Origin: Candidatus Hydrogenedentota bacterium
GTDB lineage: Bacteria > Hydrogenedentota > Hydrogenedentia > Hydrogenedentales > SLHB01
Assembly (NCBI GenBank): GCA_007136375.1
Contig: SLHB01000266.1
Location: 1 to 5,771, forward strand
Length of the DNA: 5,771 bases
Direction of reading: 5' to 3'
The notes under the pieces were generated by a model, which was given only the letters and a program-made list of their open reading frames with translations, was not told the origin of the DNA and ran no database searches. The position numbers and the translations under genes were made by a program. Shown piece after piece: positions 1 to 5,771 of this stretch. The first letter of the stretch is position 1, and each line of letters starts with the position of its first letter.

Positions 1-1196
1 AGGCTCAGGATCTCCCGCTCCAATTCCGGTCGCAAGCTTTCCTCGGTGAAATCGGCCAGAACGCGTTCCCTGCCCTGCCGGCCGAGCCGTTCCCGAAGCT
101 CCGAATCACCTAGAAGCGTGTCCAGCTTCTCTGCAAGATCGTCCACGGAGCCTGTCTCCACGAGTAGCCCGCTCACGCCATCGGCCACCGCTTCGGGGAT
201 GCCCCCATTGCGCGCCCCGACTACGGGCTTGCCGAAGTAGTTCGCCTCAAGATACACGACGCCAAAGCTCTCGATGTCGGCCTTGGGCTCCGTGACGTAC
301 AGGCTCGGCATCACGAAGATGTCGCAAGTGTTGAAGAAATCGGCGATGTCGCGGTTGCCAGGAAAGACGACATAGTCCTCCACGCCGCGTTCCCTGGCCA
401 AGGCCTTCAGTTTTTCTAGATCTGGACCCACCCCCGCGGCGACATAGCGCACGTCCGGATACTTCTGCACAAGCCGCGGCAGCGCCTCAATGACGAGGTG
501 CTGGCCTTTCCTGTGGATGAGGTGGGCGACGGTGAGGATTGTCAGCTTGCCGTCCAATCCGTTCCGCGTCCGGAAGTCGTCGGGATCGTGAACGGGCTGG
601 AGGCGTTTCGGAGCAATCCGGGGGTGAATGACCGAGACCCGGCCGGAAACCGCGCCTGTCTCCTCCAGCGCGTTCTTGGTCCAACGGCTGATCGCCACGC
701 AGCGGGCGGCGTGTCTGAGCGCCTGCCGCCGGAGGGCCGCGCCCACGGGGCCTCGTTTTCGCAGGAGTTCGCTCCCATAGGCGTGGATCACGTAGGGAAT
801 CCCCAGAAGCCGGCAAACGACGCTGGACAGCGCCACGGGATGGCCCAACCCGTAATACACGAGGCCGGGCCGGAGCCGCGCGATGGCGACGGCGCACCGG
901 AGATTGAAGAGGGCAAAGGCCACGACGGATCGGGCGCGGCTGCTCGTGTCCAGCCATATTCGCCGCACGGGGAAGGAACTGGCCGCGTCAAGGGCTTTCA
1001 CTTCTTCCTTGCGGGCCGCCGCGTCTTCGTAGCCCTTGCGGCGGGAGTCCCAAGGCGCGATCACCTGCCGGAGCGCGTCTCCGAGGCTCACCGCCACGCT
1101 GTGGATGATGTTCGCAATACCGCCGGTGATGGGCGGATAGGCGTGGGTGATGAGCAAGACCCGCCGCGCGAAAATCTTGTTGCCGCCGTTCGTCAT
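1..1196 (-). CDS. GT4-family glycosyltransferase (3' end cut by window edge)
   Basis: My own reading of the minus strand gives one uninterrupted frame from an ATG at 1196 to the left edge: 398 codons with no stop. It looks like a retaining GT-B, GT4-family glycosyltransferase that moves a sugar from an activated nucleotide donor to a lipid-linked or glycan acceptor at the cytoplasmic face of the inner membrane. The N-terminal domain has the glycine-rich acceptor-side loop PPITGGIA (residues 21-28) and AYGSE (139-143). The C-terminal donor domain has HRKG (K230), and the family's E-x7-E motif is complete at E309 and E317 (ESFGVVYLE), followed by GKPVVGARNGGIPE. The visible end, rich in charged helix after LLVETGSVDDL, matches the usual C-terminus, and GT4 enzymes are often 370-410 residues, so probably only a few residues are missing. 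The ATG overlaps the methyltransferase stop in an ATGA junction, implying translational coupling. Sugar and linkage cannot be told from sequence. Confidence 0.93.
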   Translation of the reverse strand, partial: MTNGGNKIFARRVLLITHAYPPITGGIANIIHSVAVSLGDALRQVIAPWDSRRKGYEDAAARKEEVKALDAASSFPVRRIWLDTSSRARSVVAFALFNLRCAVAIARLRPGLVYYGLGHPVALSSVVCRLLGIPYVIHAYGSELLRKRGPVGAALRRQALRHAARCVAISRWTKNALEETGAVSGRVSVIHPRIAPKRLQPVHDPDDFRTRNGLDGKLTILTVAHLIHRKGQHLVIEALPRLVQKYPDVRYVAAGVGPDLEKLKALARERGVEDYVVFPGNRDIADFFNTCDIFVMPSLYVTEPKADIESFGVVYLEANYFGKPVVGARNGGIPEAVADGVSGLLVETGSVDDLAEKLDTLLGDSELRERLGRQGRERVLADFTEESLRPELEREILS

Positions 1197-1951
1197 CGCC
1201 CTTCGGTGTCCCCCGGGCCAGCCCCGTCGCCGCTGCCGCTTCCTGCCGGCTTTCGCGCCACGAGACAGATATGGCCGCAGATCTGGAGCTTCTGTATGTT
1301 GATGGCGCGCGGATCCCGCCCTCGGAGACGTCCCGCGAGGCCGATGAGTCTGTTCAAGGGCGATTCGCGCTCGAACCACCTCGTGAAGCAGGCGGGGCGG
1401 CCGAGCAGGCGCCGGAGGAGAAGAGTGAGCCCGTCCACCCCCGGTCGGATTTCCGTTACGTCTAGCCCCGCCCCCGTGGTCAGGCGGATCAGGCCGAGGG
1501 GGGAGAATCCCCACACGCTCTCGGAGTGGTAAGGCTCCAGGAAGGAGGTCGAAAGGGTCAAGACGCCCCCCGGCCGAAGCACACGTCCGATCTCCGCCAT
1601 TACCCGTCCCGGCTCGACGACGTGCTCGAACACTTGCCGGGAGTACACGAGGTCGAAGACGCCGGTCTTGTATGGAAAGGCGGTTCCATCGTAGTAGGCC
1701 ATGCGCAGAGGAGCGCCGGCGCGTTGGCTGGCCTCCTGCGATGTCATGATGTCCAAGCCGTACCATTGGGCGTCCGCGCGATAGGCTAACAAGTCCCCCT
1801 GGGAGTCGCCGATGCCGCAACCGACGTCCAAGATACGCGGCGAAGCACTGACGATCGTTTCGTTGAGGATGCGTTTGGCCAGCAACCGGGCGCTCGCCTG
1901 GGAAGCCGAATCATCCGGGACCCAAGGGCTGAAGGGCAGGGCGCCGCTCAC
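1193..1951 (-). CDS. Class I SAM-dependent methyltransferase (Methyltransf_11 type)
   Basis: A 252-residue cytoplasmic enzyme expected to transfer a methyl group from S-adenosylmethionine, here probably to a sugar or lipid-linked glycan intermediate given its neighbours. Motif I is clear as ILDVGCGIGDS (residues 40-50). The acidic end of strand beta2 is GLDI (D67), and the post-motif region is FDLVYSRQVFEHV (99-111), followed by EIGRVLRPGGVLTL (120-133), the typical Methyltransf_11 layout. Residues 1-35 form a helical lead-in. The last 19 or so residues are a Gly/Pro/Asp-rich, low-complexity tail that seems disordered. The start is GTG: the frame is closed by TAG 45 nt upstream (1995-1997), with no ATG, TTG or other GTG between. 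No good Shine-Dalgarno precedes it. The stop TGA shares four bases with the ATG of the glycosyltransferase. The target hydroxyl, amine or carboxyl is unknown; a non-sugar substrate is possible. Confidence 0.9.
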   Translation of the reverse strand: MSGALPFSPWVPDDSASQASARLLAKRILNETIVSASPRILDVGCGIGDSQGDLLAYRADAQWYGLDIMTSQEASQRAGAPLRMAYYDGTAFPYKTGVFDLVYSRQVFEHVVEPGRVMAEIGRVLRPGGVLTLSTSFLEPYHSESVWGFSPLGLIRLTTGAGLDVTEIRPGVDGLTLLLRRLLGRPACFTRWFERESPLNRLIGLAGRLRGRDPRAINIQKLQICGHICLVARKPAGSGSGDGAGPGDTEGR

Positions 1952-1960
1952 AGCGCGAGG

Positions 1961-1987
1961 GTCCGCGTGGTTCGGCGCGGCGCGGAC
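1961..1987 (-). repeat. 7-bp inverted repeat just before the methyltransferase GTG
   Basis: GTCCGCG at 1961-1967 and CGCGGAC at 1981-1987 are perfect inverted copies around a 13-nt loop. In the minus-strand transcript they would form a GC-rich hairpin whose 3' arm covers positions -16 to -10 relative to the GTG, where a ribosome binding site would lie. No T-run follows, so it is not an intrinsic terminator. It may affect translation start of the methyltransferase, but a chance repeat in GC-rich DNA cannot be excluded. Confidence 0.4.
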
Positions 1988-2036
1988 GGATGGCTAACGG
2001 GATTATGTGTGGCTATAGAGAACAATCGCATGTCAG

Positions 2037-2046
2037 TCTTCGAAGA
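2037..2046. repeat. 10-bp perfect palindrome in the intergenic spacer
   Basis: The sequence TCTTCGAAGA reads the same on both strands. It lies 49 nt past the flippase stop and 85 nt before the methyltransferase GTG. Its size and symmetry would suit a dimeric DNA-binding protein half-site pair, but there is no second copy in the window to support an operator role. Confidence 0.3.
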
Positions 2047-2094
2047 AAGCGATCGGAATGGACTTCTTTCCCGGCGGGTTGGCCCCGGTTTCCG

Positions 2095-3561
2095 TTACGG
2101 TCTTGCGCGAAAGAGGCGGTTGAACAAGCGTCGTGGTTGCGCGAGCTTGAGGACCGTCTCTTTGTGGGCCAACCCCATGACCACCGTTAGGGCCCCAAGG
2201 CCGGCTAGGAGCGCCAGCCGCAGCGCAGTATGACCGATTGTCGCCTCCGATGCAAAGGTGTGCGCCGCCGTCTGACACAACGCCAGGATGAGGGCGTATG
2301 CGCCCATGAGGCGAAGCGCGTAGGGAACGAAGTATACGCGTTGCGCGACGGCGTAGCTCAGCCCCAGCAACACGGTGAAACTGCCGAAGGTCGACCACGC
2401 CGCCCCGTGGGCGCCGTACGCTGGAATCAGCGCGAACGAGAGCCCAAGCTTCACCCCTACCGTCGTCAAGGCGATGGCCGCTACATAGAGATTCTTGTTG
2501 GTGATGGTCACAACCGTAAGCAAGAATAGGGTAAGCTGATAGATGGCGTAGGAAAAGACGATCCATGGCACGATGGCCACGGCTGGTGTGTAGAAGGCGC
2601 CGCCAAGTACGGCGACCAGCTCGGGGGCGAGCAGCGCCAGCGCGGAGGCCGCCAGCGCGGTAAGCGCGAATACGTACCGGCCGGCCGTGGCGAGTTGTTC
2701 GCTTGCCCCGGACTCCTTGGCGATCGAATAGGCGGACGCTGGCCAAGCAGTTTGGAAGGCTCGGGTGAACAGGGTCATGATCATGCCGGCCTTGAATCCG
2801 AGGCTGTAGATGGCCAGCTCTTCCGGCGTATTCCACACGCGCAGAAGATAGCGATCTGAAAGCGTGATGATGTTCAAAGTCACGGCCCAGGGGATCAGCG
2901 GCGCGCCAAAGGCCAGCATGCTGCGTAAGGCAGTCCCGTTCAGCCCTAAGCCGAGTTGGGCGCGGGTAATCCACAAGCCCGCGAGGGTCATCACAGCGAG
3001 CCCTGCGATATCCCCGTAAAGAACGCCCTCGATTTCCATGCCGCGCCCAACCACGAGGGCAATGATGGCGGCGGGACCTACTACCGCGCGGACGAGATTC
3101 AGCGCAGCGAAGGCCATGGAGCGCTCCTGGGCGCGCAACAGCGCCAGCGCTTGATTCGAGACGGCCGTGAGAGCGACCACGACCGCGATGAGCCGCACGA
3201 TGTGGTCTTGCGTGGCGTCGCCGAAGATCGCGTGAGCCAATGGCGCGGCGTATACAAACGCCATACTTGTTAGCGTGGCGGACGATAGCAGTACGAAGGA
3301 CAGCGCGGTTGACACAGCGTTCTGGCGGCCCTCGGGCGTGTCCCAGTAGTGATAGAAACGAACCAGGGCCGCGTTCATGCCGAGTTCGAACACGGGGATC
3401 AAGAAGATGATGGTGACCAGGGACAGGTCGAGGGCGGCGAAGACGCCGGGTTCGAATGTCCGCGTGTATAGAGGCACCAACAGAAAGGCCACGCCGCGGT
3501 TGGCGATCAACCCCAGCATGTAGATGAACGTATTTCCGGCGGTGCGTTCCAGTGATGTCAT
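2095..3561 (-). CDS. Wzx-type polysaccharide flippase (MOP superfamily)
   Basis: A 488-residue, almost wholly hydrophobic inner-membrane protein, expected to flip an undecaprenyl-linked oligosaccharide from the cytoplasmic to the periplasmic face. Length and layout fit the Polysacc_synt family of the MOP exporter superfamily (about 12-14 membrane helices). The N-terminus is diagnostic: an amphipathic lead MTSLERTAGNTFIYMLG, then a first helix containing RGVAFLLVPLYTR (residues 22-34) and a short loop before ALDLSLVTIIFL. Later helices include ALRSMLAFGAPLIPWAV and VFALTALAASALALLAPEL, and the C-terminus is a short basic cytoplasmic tail (QPRRLFNRLFRARP). The ATG at 3561 matches the family N-terminus; the frame is open a little further upstream, but the extra residues do not look like family sequence. 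No Shine-Dalgarno is evident. It follows the polymerase/ligase gene after 87 nt, the usual partnership. A role in teichuronic or other lipid-linked glycan export cannot be excluded. Confidence 0.93.
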   Translation of the reverse strand: MTSLERTAGNTFIYMLGLIANRGVAFLLVPLYTRTFEPGVFAALDLSLVTIIFLIPVFELGMNAALVRFYHYWDTPEGRQNAVSTALSFVLLSSATLTSMAFVYAAPLAHAIFGDATQDHIVRLIAVVVALTAVSNQALALLRAQERSMAFAALNLVRAVVGPAAIIALVVGRGMEIEGVLYGDIAGLAVMTLAGLWITRAQLGLGLNGTALRSMLAFGAPLIPWAVTLNIITLSDRYLLRVWNTPEELAIYSLGFKAGMIMTLFTRAFQTAWPASAYSIAKESGASEQLATAGRYVFALTALAASALALLAPELVAVLGGAFYTPAVAIVPWIVFSYAIYQLTLFLLTVVTITNKNLYVAAIALTTVGVKLGLSFALIPAYGAHGAAWSTFGSFTVLLGLSYAVAQRVYFVPYALRLMGAYALILALCQTAAHTFASEATIGHTALRLALLAGLGALTVVMGLAHKETVLKLAQPRRLFNRLFRARP

Positions 3562-3648
3562 GGAATGGATGGCGGCCAGTGATGGGAAGATCGGGCAAGA
3601 TGGCCCTGGGCGAAGGACAGGCCGCCTGCATTCCCGAGGGATGGACAG
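3562..3648. other. 87-nt spacer with nested inverted repeats upstream of the flippase
   Basis: This gap lies between the polymerase/ligase stop (TAA, 3651-3649) and the flippase ATG. GGCGGCC at 3571-3577 pairs perfectly with GGCCGCC at 3620-3626, and between them GGGC at 3593-3596 pairs with GCCC at 3603-3606 around a 6-nt loop. In the transcript the 3' arm of the outer stem covers -16 to -10 of the flippase start. There is no T-run, so I do not call a terminator, and I see no promoter. Confidence 0.4.
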
Positions 3649-5115
3649 TTAAACCCGGGCGTGTTCGTTCTCCCCGCTGGGGCGGACCAGCGCCAGAATG
3701 TACCCCATGATCAGGGACAAGGCCACGGCGGCCCCTGTTTGCAGCGGTTGCAGCGAGTTGACCGCAAGAATACAGAGGTATCCGGCGAAAAGTCCAACGA
3801 GGGGGCCTTCCCGGTTGCCGCTGACGCCTCGGGACGCCCGCAGCACGTAGATGATGAAGACGGAGTGGAGGGCGGCGGCGAGGAGGAAGCCGAGCACACC
3901 TGTCTGATACAGCACGTCCAAGTAGACGTTGTGGGTCGTGGACGTATGCCACATGAACAAGCCTTCGCTGGTCAACATATAGAAGCCAAGCTGGTGTCCA
4001 ATACCCGTTCCGGCGATGGGGTGCTCCAGGAAGTGTGTCAGGGCCTGTGACCACGCGTAATAGCGTTGGTCTTCCCGCCACTCCCGTTCGATGGTGCGCT
4101 GGCGTAGCGTCTCGATGGTCTCTTCCGTGGCTTCCGGAAAGAGAAGCGCCGCCATGGAGAAGGTTGCGCCTGCCAAGAGCAGGAGGACCACGGCGGCGGC
4201 CACAAGACCCAGAAACCGTTCCCGGCGAATCCAGATGGTCATGACCAGGGCGGCAGAGGGAGCTAGGGCCAAGAAGATGAGAGCCAGGCGCCAGCCGCTG
4301 AGAACGAGGTAGACGGCCGCCGCCGCGGCGAGAGCCAGAAACCCAAGCCGGAGCAGGGGGCCCTTGCCTACCCGGACGCCGGCCGTGGCGAGCCCGAGCA
4401 CGATGCCGAGCGTCGCAATCTCGAATTGCGACAACAGCCGCGCCTGGGGGGTCCAATACTCACTGGCGAGAAAGTAGGCGTGCTGCCATGTGAGCCCCGT
4501 GATTTGCCGATCCAAGGCGATGGCCAGCACGATGAGGCCCGCCGCCGCGAGCGTGTACGTAACCGCCTTTCCTAGATTGCGCGGGCTGGGGAGCAGTAAG
4601 GGCAGCGCGATGGCCAGGGGATAGAAGTACAGGCGCCGGAAATCGCCGAAGACGTCCCGTGGCTCATGGCCGGAGGCGAGGCCGGAGAGCAGCATCAGCA
4701 AGCCATAGGCCGTAAGGGCCAGGAGGATAACGATGATCATTCGCTCCTGTGGATTGGCCAGCGCCGGTCCTCCGGCTTCCGCACCGTTCGCCATCCACAG
4801 CCGGCACGCCACCGCCACGGCGAGAAAATACGCCACGAGATCGGCGCCGTAAACGTTGAACCCCGCGACGGTTATCGGCATTTCGCTCATGGGAACGGCG
4901 AAGGCGAGGAGGGCGCCGAAGAAGAGCAACAGCAACCACGGCGCCAGGGGAGCCGCCAACGCGCCGGCGGCGCCGCCCGCCAAGGCCACAGTCAGAAGCA
5001 TCCCCATGGGACCGGCGAACATGACCAATGCCGTGGCGCCCACAAGCGCGGCGGCGAGGGCCGTGTTTCCCACGGGGAGAGGTTGTTGGGCGGGTTGGGC
5101 CTTGGGCGGGGACAT
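3649..5115 (-). CDS. O-antigen polymerase/ligase family membrane protein (Wzy_C / WaaL-like)
   Basis: A 488-residue inner-membrane protein with roughly eleven or twelve hydrophobic segments. The family either polymerises lipid-linked repeat units (Wzy) or transfers a finished glycan to lipid A-core or another acceptor (WaaL), acting at the periplasmic face. The signature is a large hydrophilic loop at about residues 328-400 after a hydrophobic stretch: it carries DQRYYAWSQALTHFLEHP, GTGIGHQ (369-375) and then HNVYLDVLYQTGVLG. The last segment fits the H-[NSQ]-x9-G-x2-[GTY] pattern described for O-antigen ligases: H395, N396, G406, G409. Three hydrophobic segments follow, then a polar tail. 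ATG at 5115 lies 13 nt after the upstream gene's stop, with no evident Shine-Dalgarno. Family members also include bacterial O-linked protein glycosylation enzymes (PglL type), so polymerase, lipid ligase and protein oligosaccharyltransferase remain open; the flippase neighbour favours a Wzx/Wzy-like pathway. Confidence 0.88.
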   Translation of the reverse strand: MSPPKAQPAQQPLPVGNTALAAALVGATALVMFAGPMGMLLTVALAGGAAGALAAPLAPWLLLLFFGALLAFAVPMSEMPITVAGFNVYGADLVAYFLAVAVACRLWMANGAEAGGPALANPQERMIIVILLALTAYGLLMLLSGLASGHEPRDVFGDFRRLYFYPLAIALPLLLPSPRNLGKAVTYTLAAAGLIVLAIALDRQITGLTWQHAYFLASEYWTPQARLLSQFEIATLGIVLGLATAGVRVGKGPLLRLGFLALAAAAAVYLVLSGWRLALIFLALAPSAALVMTIWIRRERFLGLVAAAVVLLLLAGATFSMAALLFPEATEETIETLRQRTIEREWREDQRYYAWSQALTHFLEHPIAGTGIGHQLGFYMLTSEGLFMWHTSTTHNVYLDVLYQTGVLGFLLAAALHSVFIIYVLRASRGVSGNREGPLVGLFAGYLCILAVNSLQPLQTGAAVALSLIMGYILALVRPSGENEHARV

Positions 5116-5122
5116 AGCGGTG

Positions 5123-5137
5123 GCCGGGTTAGCCGGC
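5123..5137 (-). repeat. Short inverted repeat spanning the stop codon before the polymerase/ligase gene
   Basis: GCCGG at 5123-5127 and CCGGC at 5133-5137 flank a 5-nt loop that includes the TAA of the upstream gene. In the transcript the 3' arm would sit at -12 to -8 of the polymerase/ligase ATG. The stem has only 5 bp, so it could easily be chance; it is recorded because the two downstream spacers show similar geometry. Confidence 0.25.
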
Positions 5138-5771
5138 GGGCTGGAACGTGGCCTGGGGCGCGTGCGTCCCCTCCGGCACGCTGGGCATCAGGACAAGATC
5201 ATGGATCTCCAACACCGCGTCGGCGAAAGATCGCAGCTCCACCCTGGTTGGAGCGTCAACCGGCTCCGGAAACACGAAGATAGCCGCGTAGCGCCGCCGC
5301 ACGAAGGGCGCTCCGTCCACGTTCAGGTAATCCGCCTCGACGGAGTCGATGGTGGGAATGCGCTCGTGATCCTGAAGGGCCGGACTCCGGTAGTCATAGT
5401 CGCTTCGGGCTGTTGTTACCCCGCTTTCAAGGACTTGCATATACCGGCGCCCGTCCTCCGCATGGAAGGCGATCTCGCACATGGGGTCGCCTTGGGGCGC
5501 GCCGCTGTAGCCGAACGAGGACACCACGCCCAGGGCCGCCACCGGCGCGTCCGCGCCGCCGGTTTCTATCGTGATCTCCGCTCCCTTGCCAAGACGCGTG
5601 CTCGTGTTGAGGCTGTGCGCGTCCTCGCCAAAGAACAGGGGATACTGTGACGGGTCCACGGTCCGCGAACGCCGCAGTGGCGTCACCATAAGGGGCTGGT
5701 GGAACAGGGGGAGGCTTACGCCGGACTCGCCCACGGGCGAATCGATGCCCGCGGTCAAGTGCGTGGCGCCG
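5129..5771 (-). CDS. C-terminal part of a protein of unassigned function (enters from the right edge)
   Basis: The frame is open from the right edge to TAA at 5131-5129, giving 213 visible residues. The first possible start inside the window is a TTG at 5758, but the frame continues upstream without a stop (visible residues GATH precede it), so a gene start beyond the window is more likely. The visible part has no membrane segment. It is polar with alternating beta-like strands (ITIETGG, CEIAFHAEDGRRYMQVLESG, RRYAAIFVFPEP, RVELRSFADAVLEIHDLVLM), which suggests a beta-sandwich. The stretch LESGVTTARSDYDYR followed by DHER resembles, from memory, a C-terminal soluble domain found after the multi-spanning part of some large uncharacterised membrane proteins or PMT/ArnT-like glycosyltransferases; that is inference and untested. 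It ends 13 nt before the polymerase/ligase gene, so it probably belongs to the same operon and may act on the same glycan at the periplasmic face. Confidence 0.75.
   Translation of the reverse strand, partial: GATHLTAGIDSPVGESGVSLPLFHQPLMVTPLRRSRTVDPSQYPLFFGEDAHSLNTSTRLGKGAEITIETGGADAPVAALGVVSSFGYSGAPQGDPMCEIAFHAEDGRRYMQVLESGVTTARSDYDYRSPALQDHERIPTIDSVEADYLNVDGAPFVRRRYAAIFVFPEPVDAPTRVELRSFADAVLEIHDLVLMPSVPEGTHAPQATFQPAG

Larger units (their letters stand above)
1952..2094. other. 143-nt intergenic spacer between flippase and methyltransferase
   Basis: This is the longest gap between genes in the window. Its right part (about 2000-2060) is visibly richer in A and T than the coding DNA around it. 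It holds a 10-bp perfect palindrome (2037-2046) and, nearer the methyltransferase start, a 7-bp inverted repeat (1961-1987). On the minus strand there are promoter-like scraps such as CTGACA, TATAGC and CATAAT, but none are paired at 16-18 nt, so I do not call a promoter. No hairpin followed by a T-run was seen, so no intrinsic terminator is called either. The spacer could hold an internal regulatory element or simply be leftover sequence. Confidence 0.6.

Noticed and set aside
498..1532. A 344-codon plus-strand open frame opposite the glycosyltransferase and methyltransferase
   Set aside because: Antisense to two well-supported genes, with a low-complexity Arg/Pro-rich product; it is a shadow of their codon bias.
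1990..2035. Candidate sigma70 promoter on the minus strand (CTGACA, TTGTTC, TATAGC, CATAAT)
   Set aside because: The hexamer-like pieces pair only at 12, 13 or 23 nt, not near 17 nt, so no acceptable promoter can be assembled.
2033..2094. Possible frameshifted extension of the flippase (frame reading NPPGKKSIPIAFFED to a stop at 2033)
   Set aside because: The flippase already ends in a normal basic tail at full family length, so there is no missing part to restore; the short peptide is not recognisable.
1451..2099. Repeated 10-mer TTCCGTTACG at about 1451-1460 and 2090-2099
   Set aside because: Only two copies, one inside the methyltransferase gene and one across the flippase stop, with no shared flanks; most likely coincidence.
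3593..3606. GGGC/GCCC hairpin as a terminator between the polymerase/ligase and the flippase
   Set aside because: A stem of only 4 bp with no T-run on either strand; not enough for an intrinsic terminator.
2033..4456. An 807-codon open frame on the minus strand across the flippase and the polymerase/ligase 3' part
   Set aside because: It overlaps two genes with clear family sequences in other frames. Its translation is rich in Arg, Pro, Gly and His with no membrane segments or motifs, typical of an alternative frame in GC-rich DNA.
4666..5650. Overlapping plus-strand open frames of 205 and 264 codons
   Set aside because: Both lie antisense to the polymerase/ligase and the upstream gene, show Ala/Arg/Gly-rich composition and no recognisable domain.

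Overview
The window is a stretch of GC-rich (by eye about 60% or a little more) bacterial chromosome carrying part of a surface-polysaccharide biosynthesis locus. Every gene I can support lies on the minus strand, so the locus reads from right to left. I cannot name the organism. The combination of a Wzx-type flippase, an O-antigen polymerase/ligase and a GT4 glycosyltransferase fits a Gram-negative-type (diderm) bacterium with Wzx/Wzy-like glycan assembly. Convincing Shine-Dalgarno sequences are scarce in front of the start codons.

In transcription order: (1) 5771-5129, the C-terminal part of a protein that enters from beyond the right edge, a soluble, probably beta-rich domain of unassigned function; (2) 5115-3649, a 488-residue multi-spanning membrane protein with the Wzy_C/WaaL-type histidine motif, an O-antigen polymerase or ligase; (3) 3561-2095, a 488-residue Wzx-type polysaccharide flippase; (4) 1951-1193, a class I SAM-dependent methyltransferase with a GTG start; (5) 1196-1, a GT4 glycosyltransferase whose start codon overlaps the methyltransferase stop (ATGA) and whose last residues run off the left edge. 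Spacings are 13 nt, 87 nt, 143 nt and a 4-nt overlap, consistent with one operon, though the 143-nt gap could hold an internal regulatory element.

Together the genes suggest this route: cytoplasmic GT4 and methyltransferase build and decorate a lipid-linked glycan, the flippase moves it across the inner membrane, and the Wzy/WaaL-like protein polymerises it or transfers it to an acceptor. The exact glycan cannot be read from the sequence.

I saw no tRNA, rRNA, CRISPR array, insertion sequence or attachment site. No clear promoter or intrinsic terminator was found. The most unusual small-scale signal is a set of short inverted repeats whose 3' arm sits at the Shine-Dalgarno position of three successive genes; chance in GC-rich DNA is not excluded. 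I did not find convincing evidence of a wholly new system.
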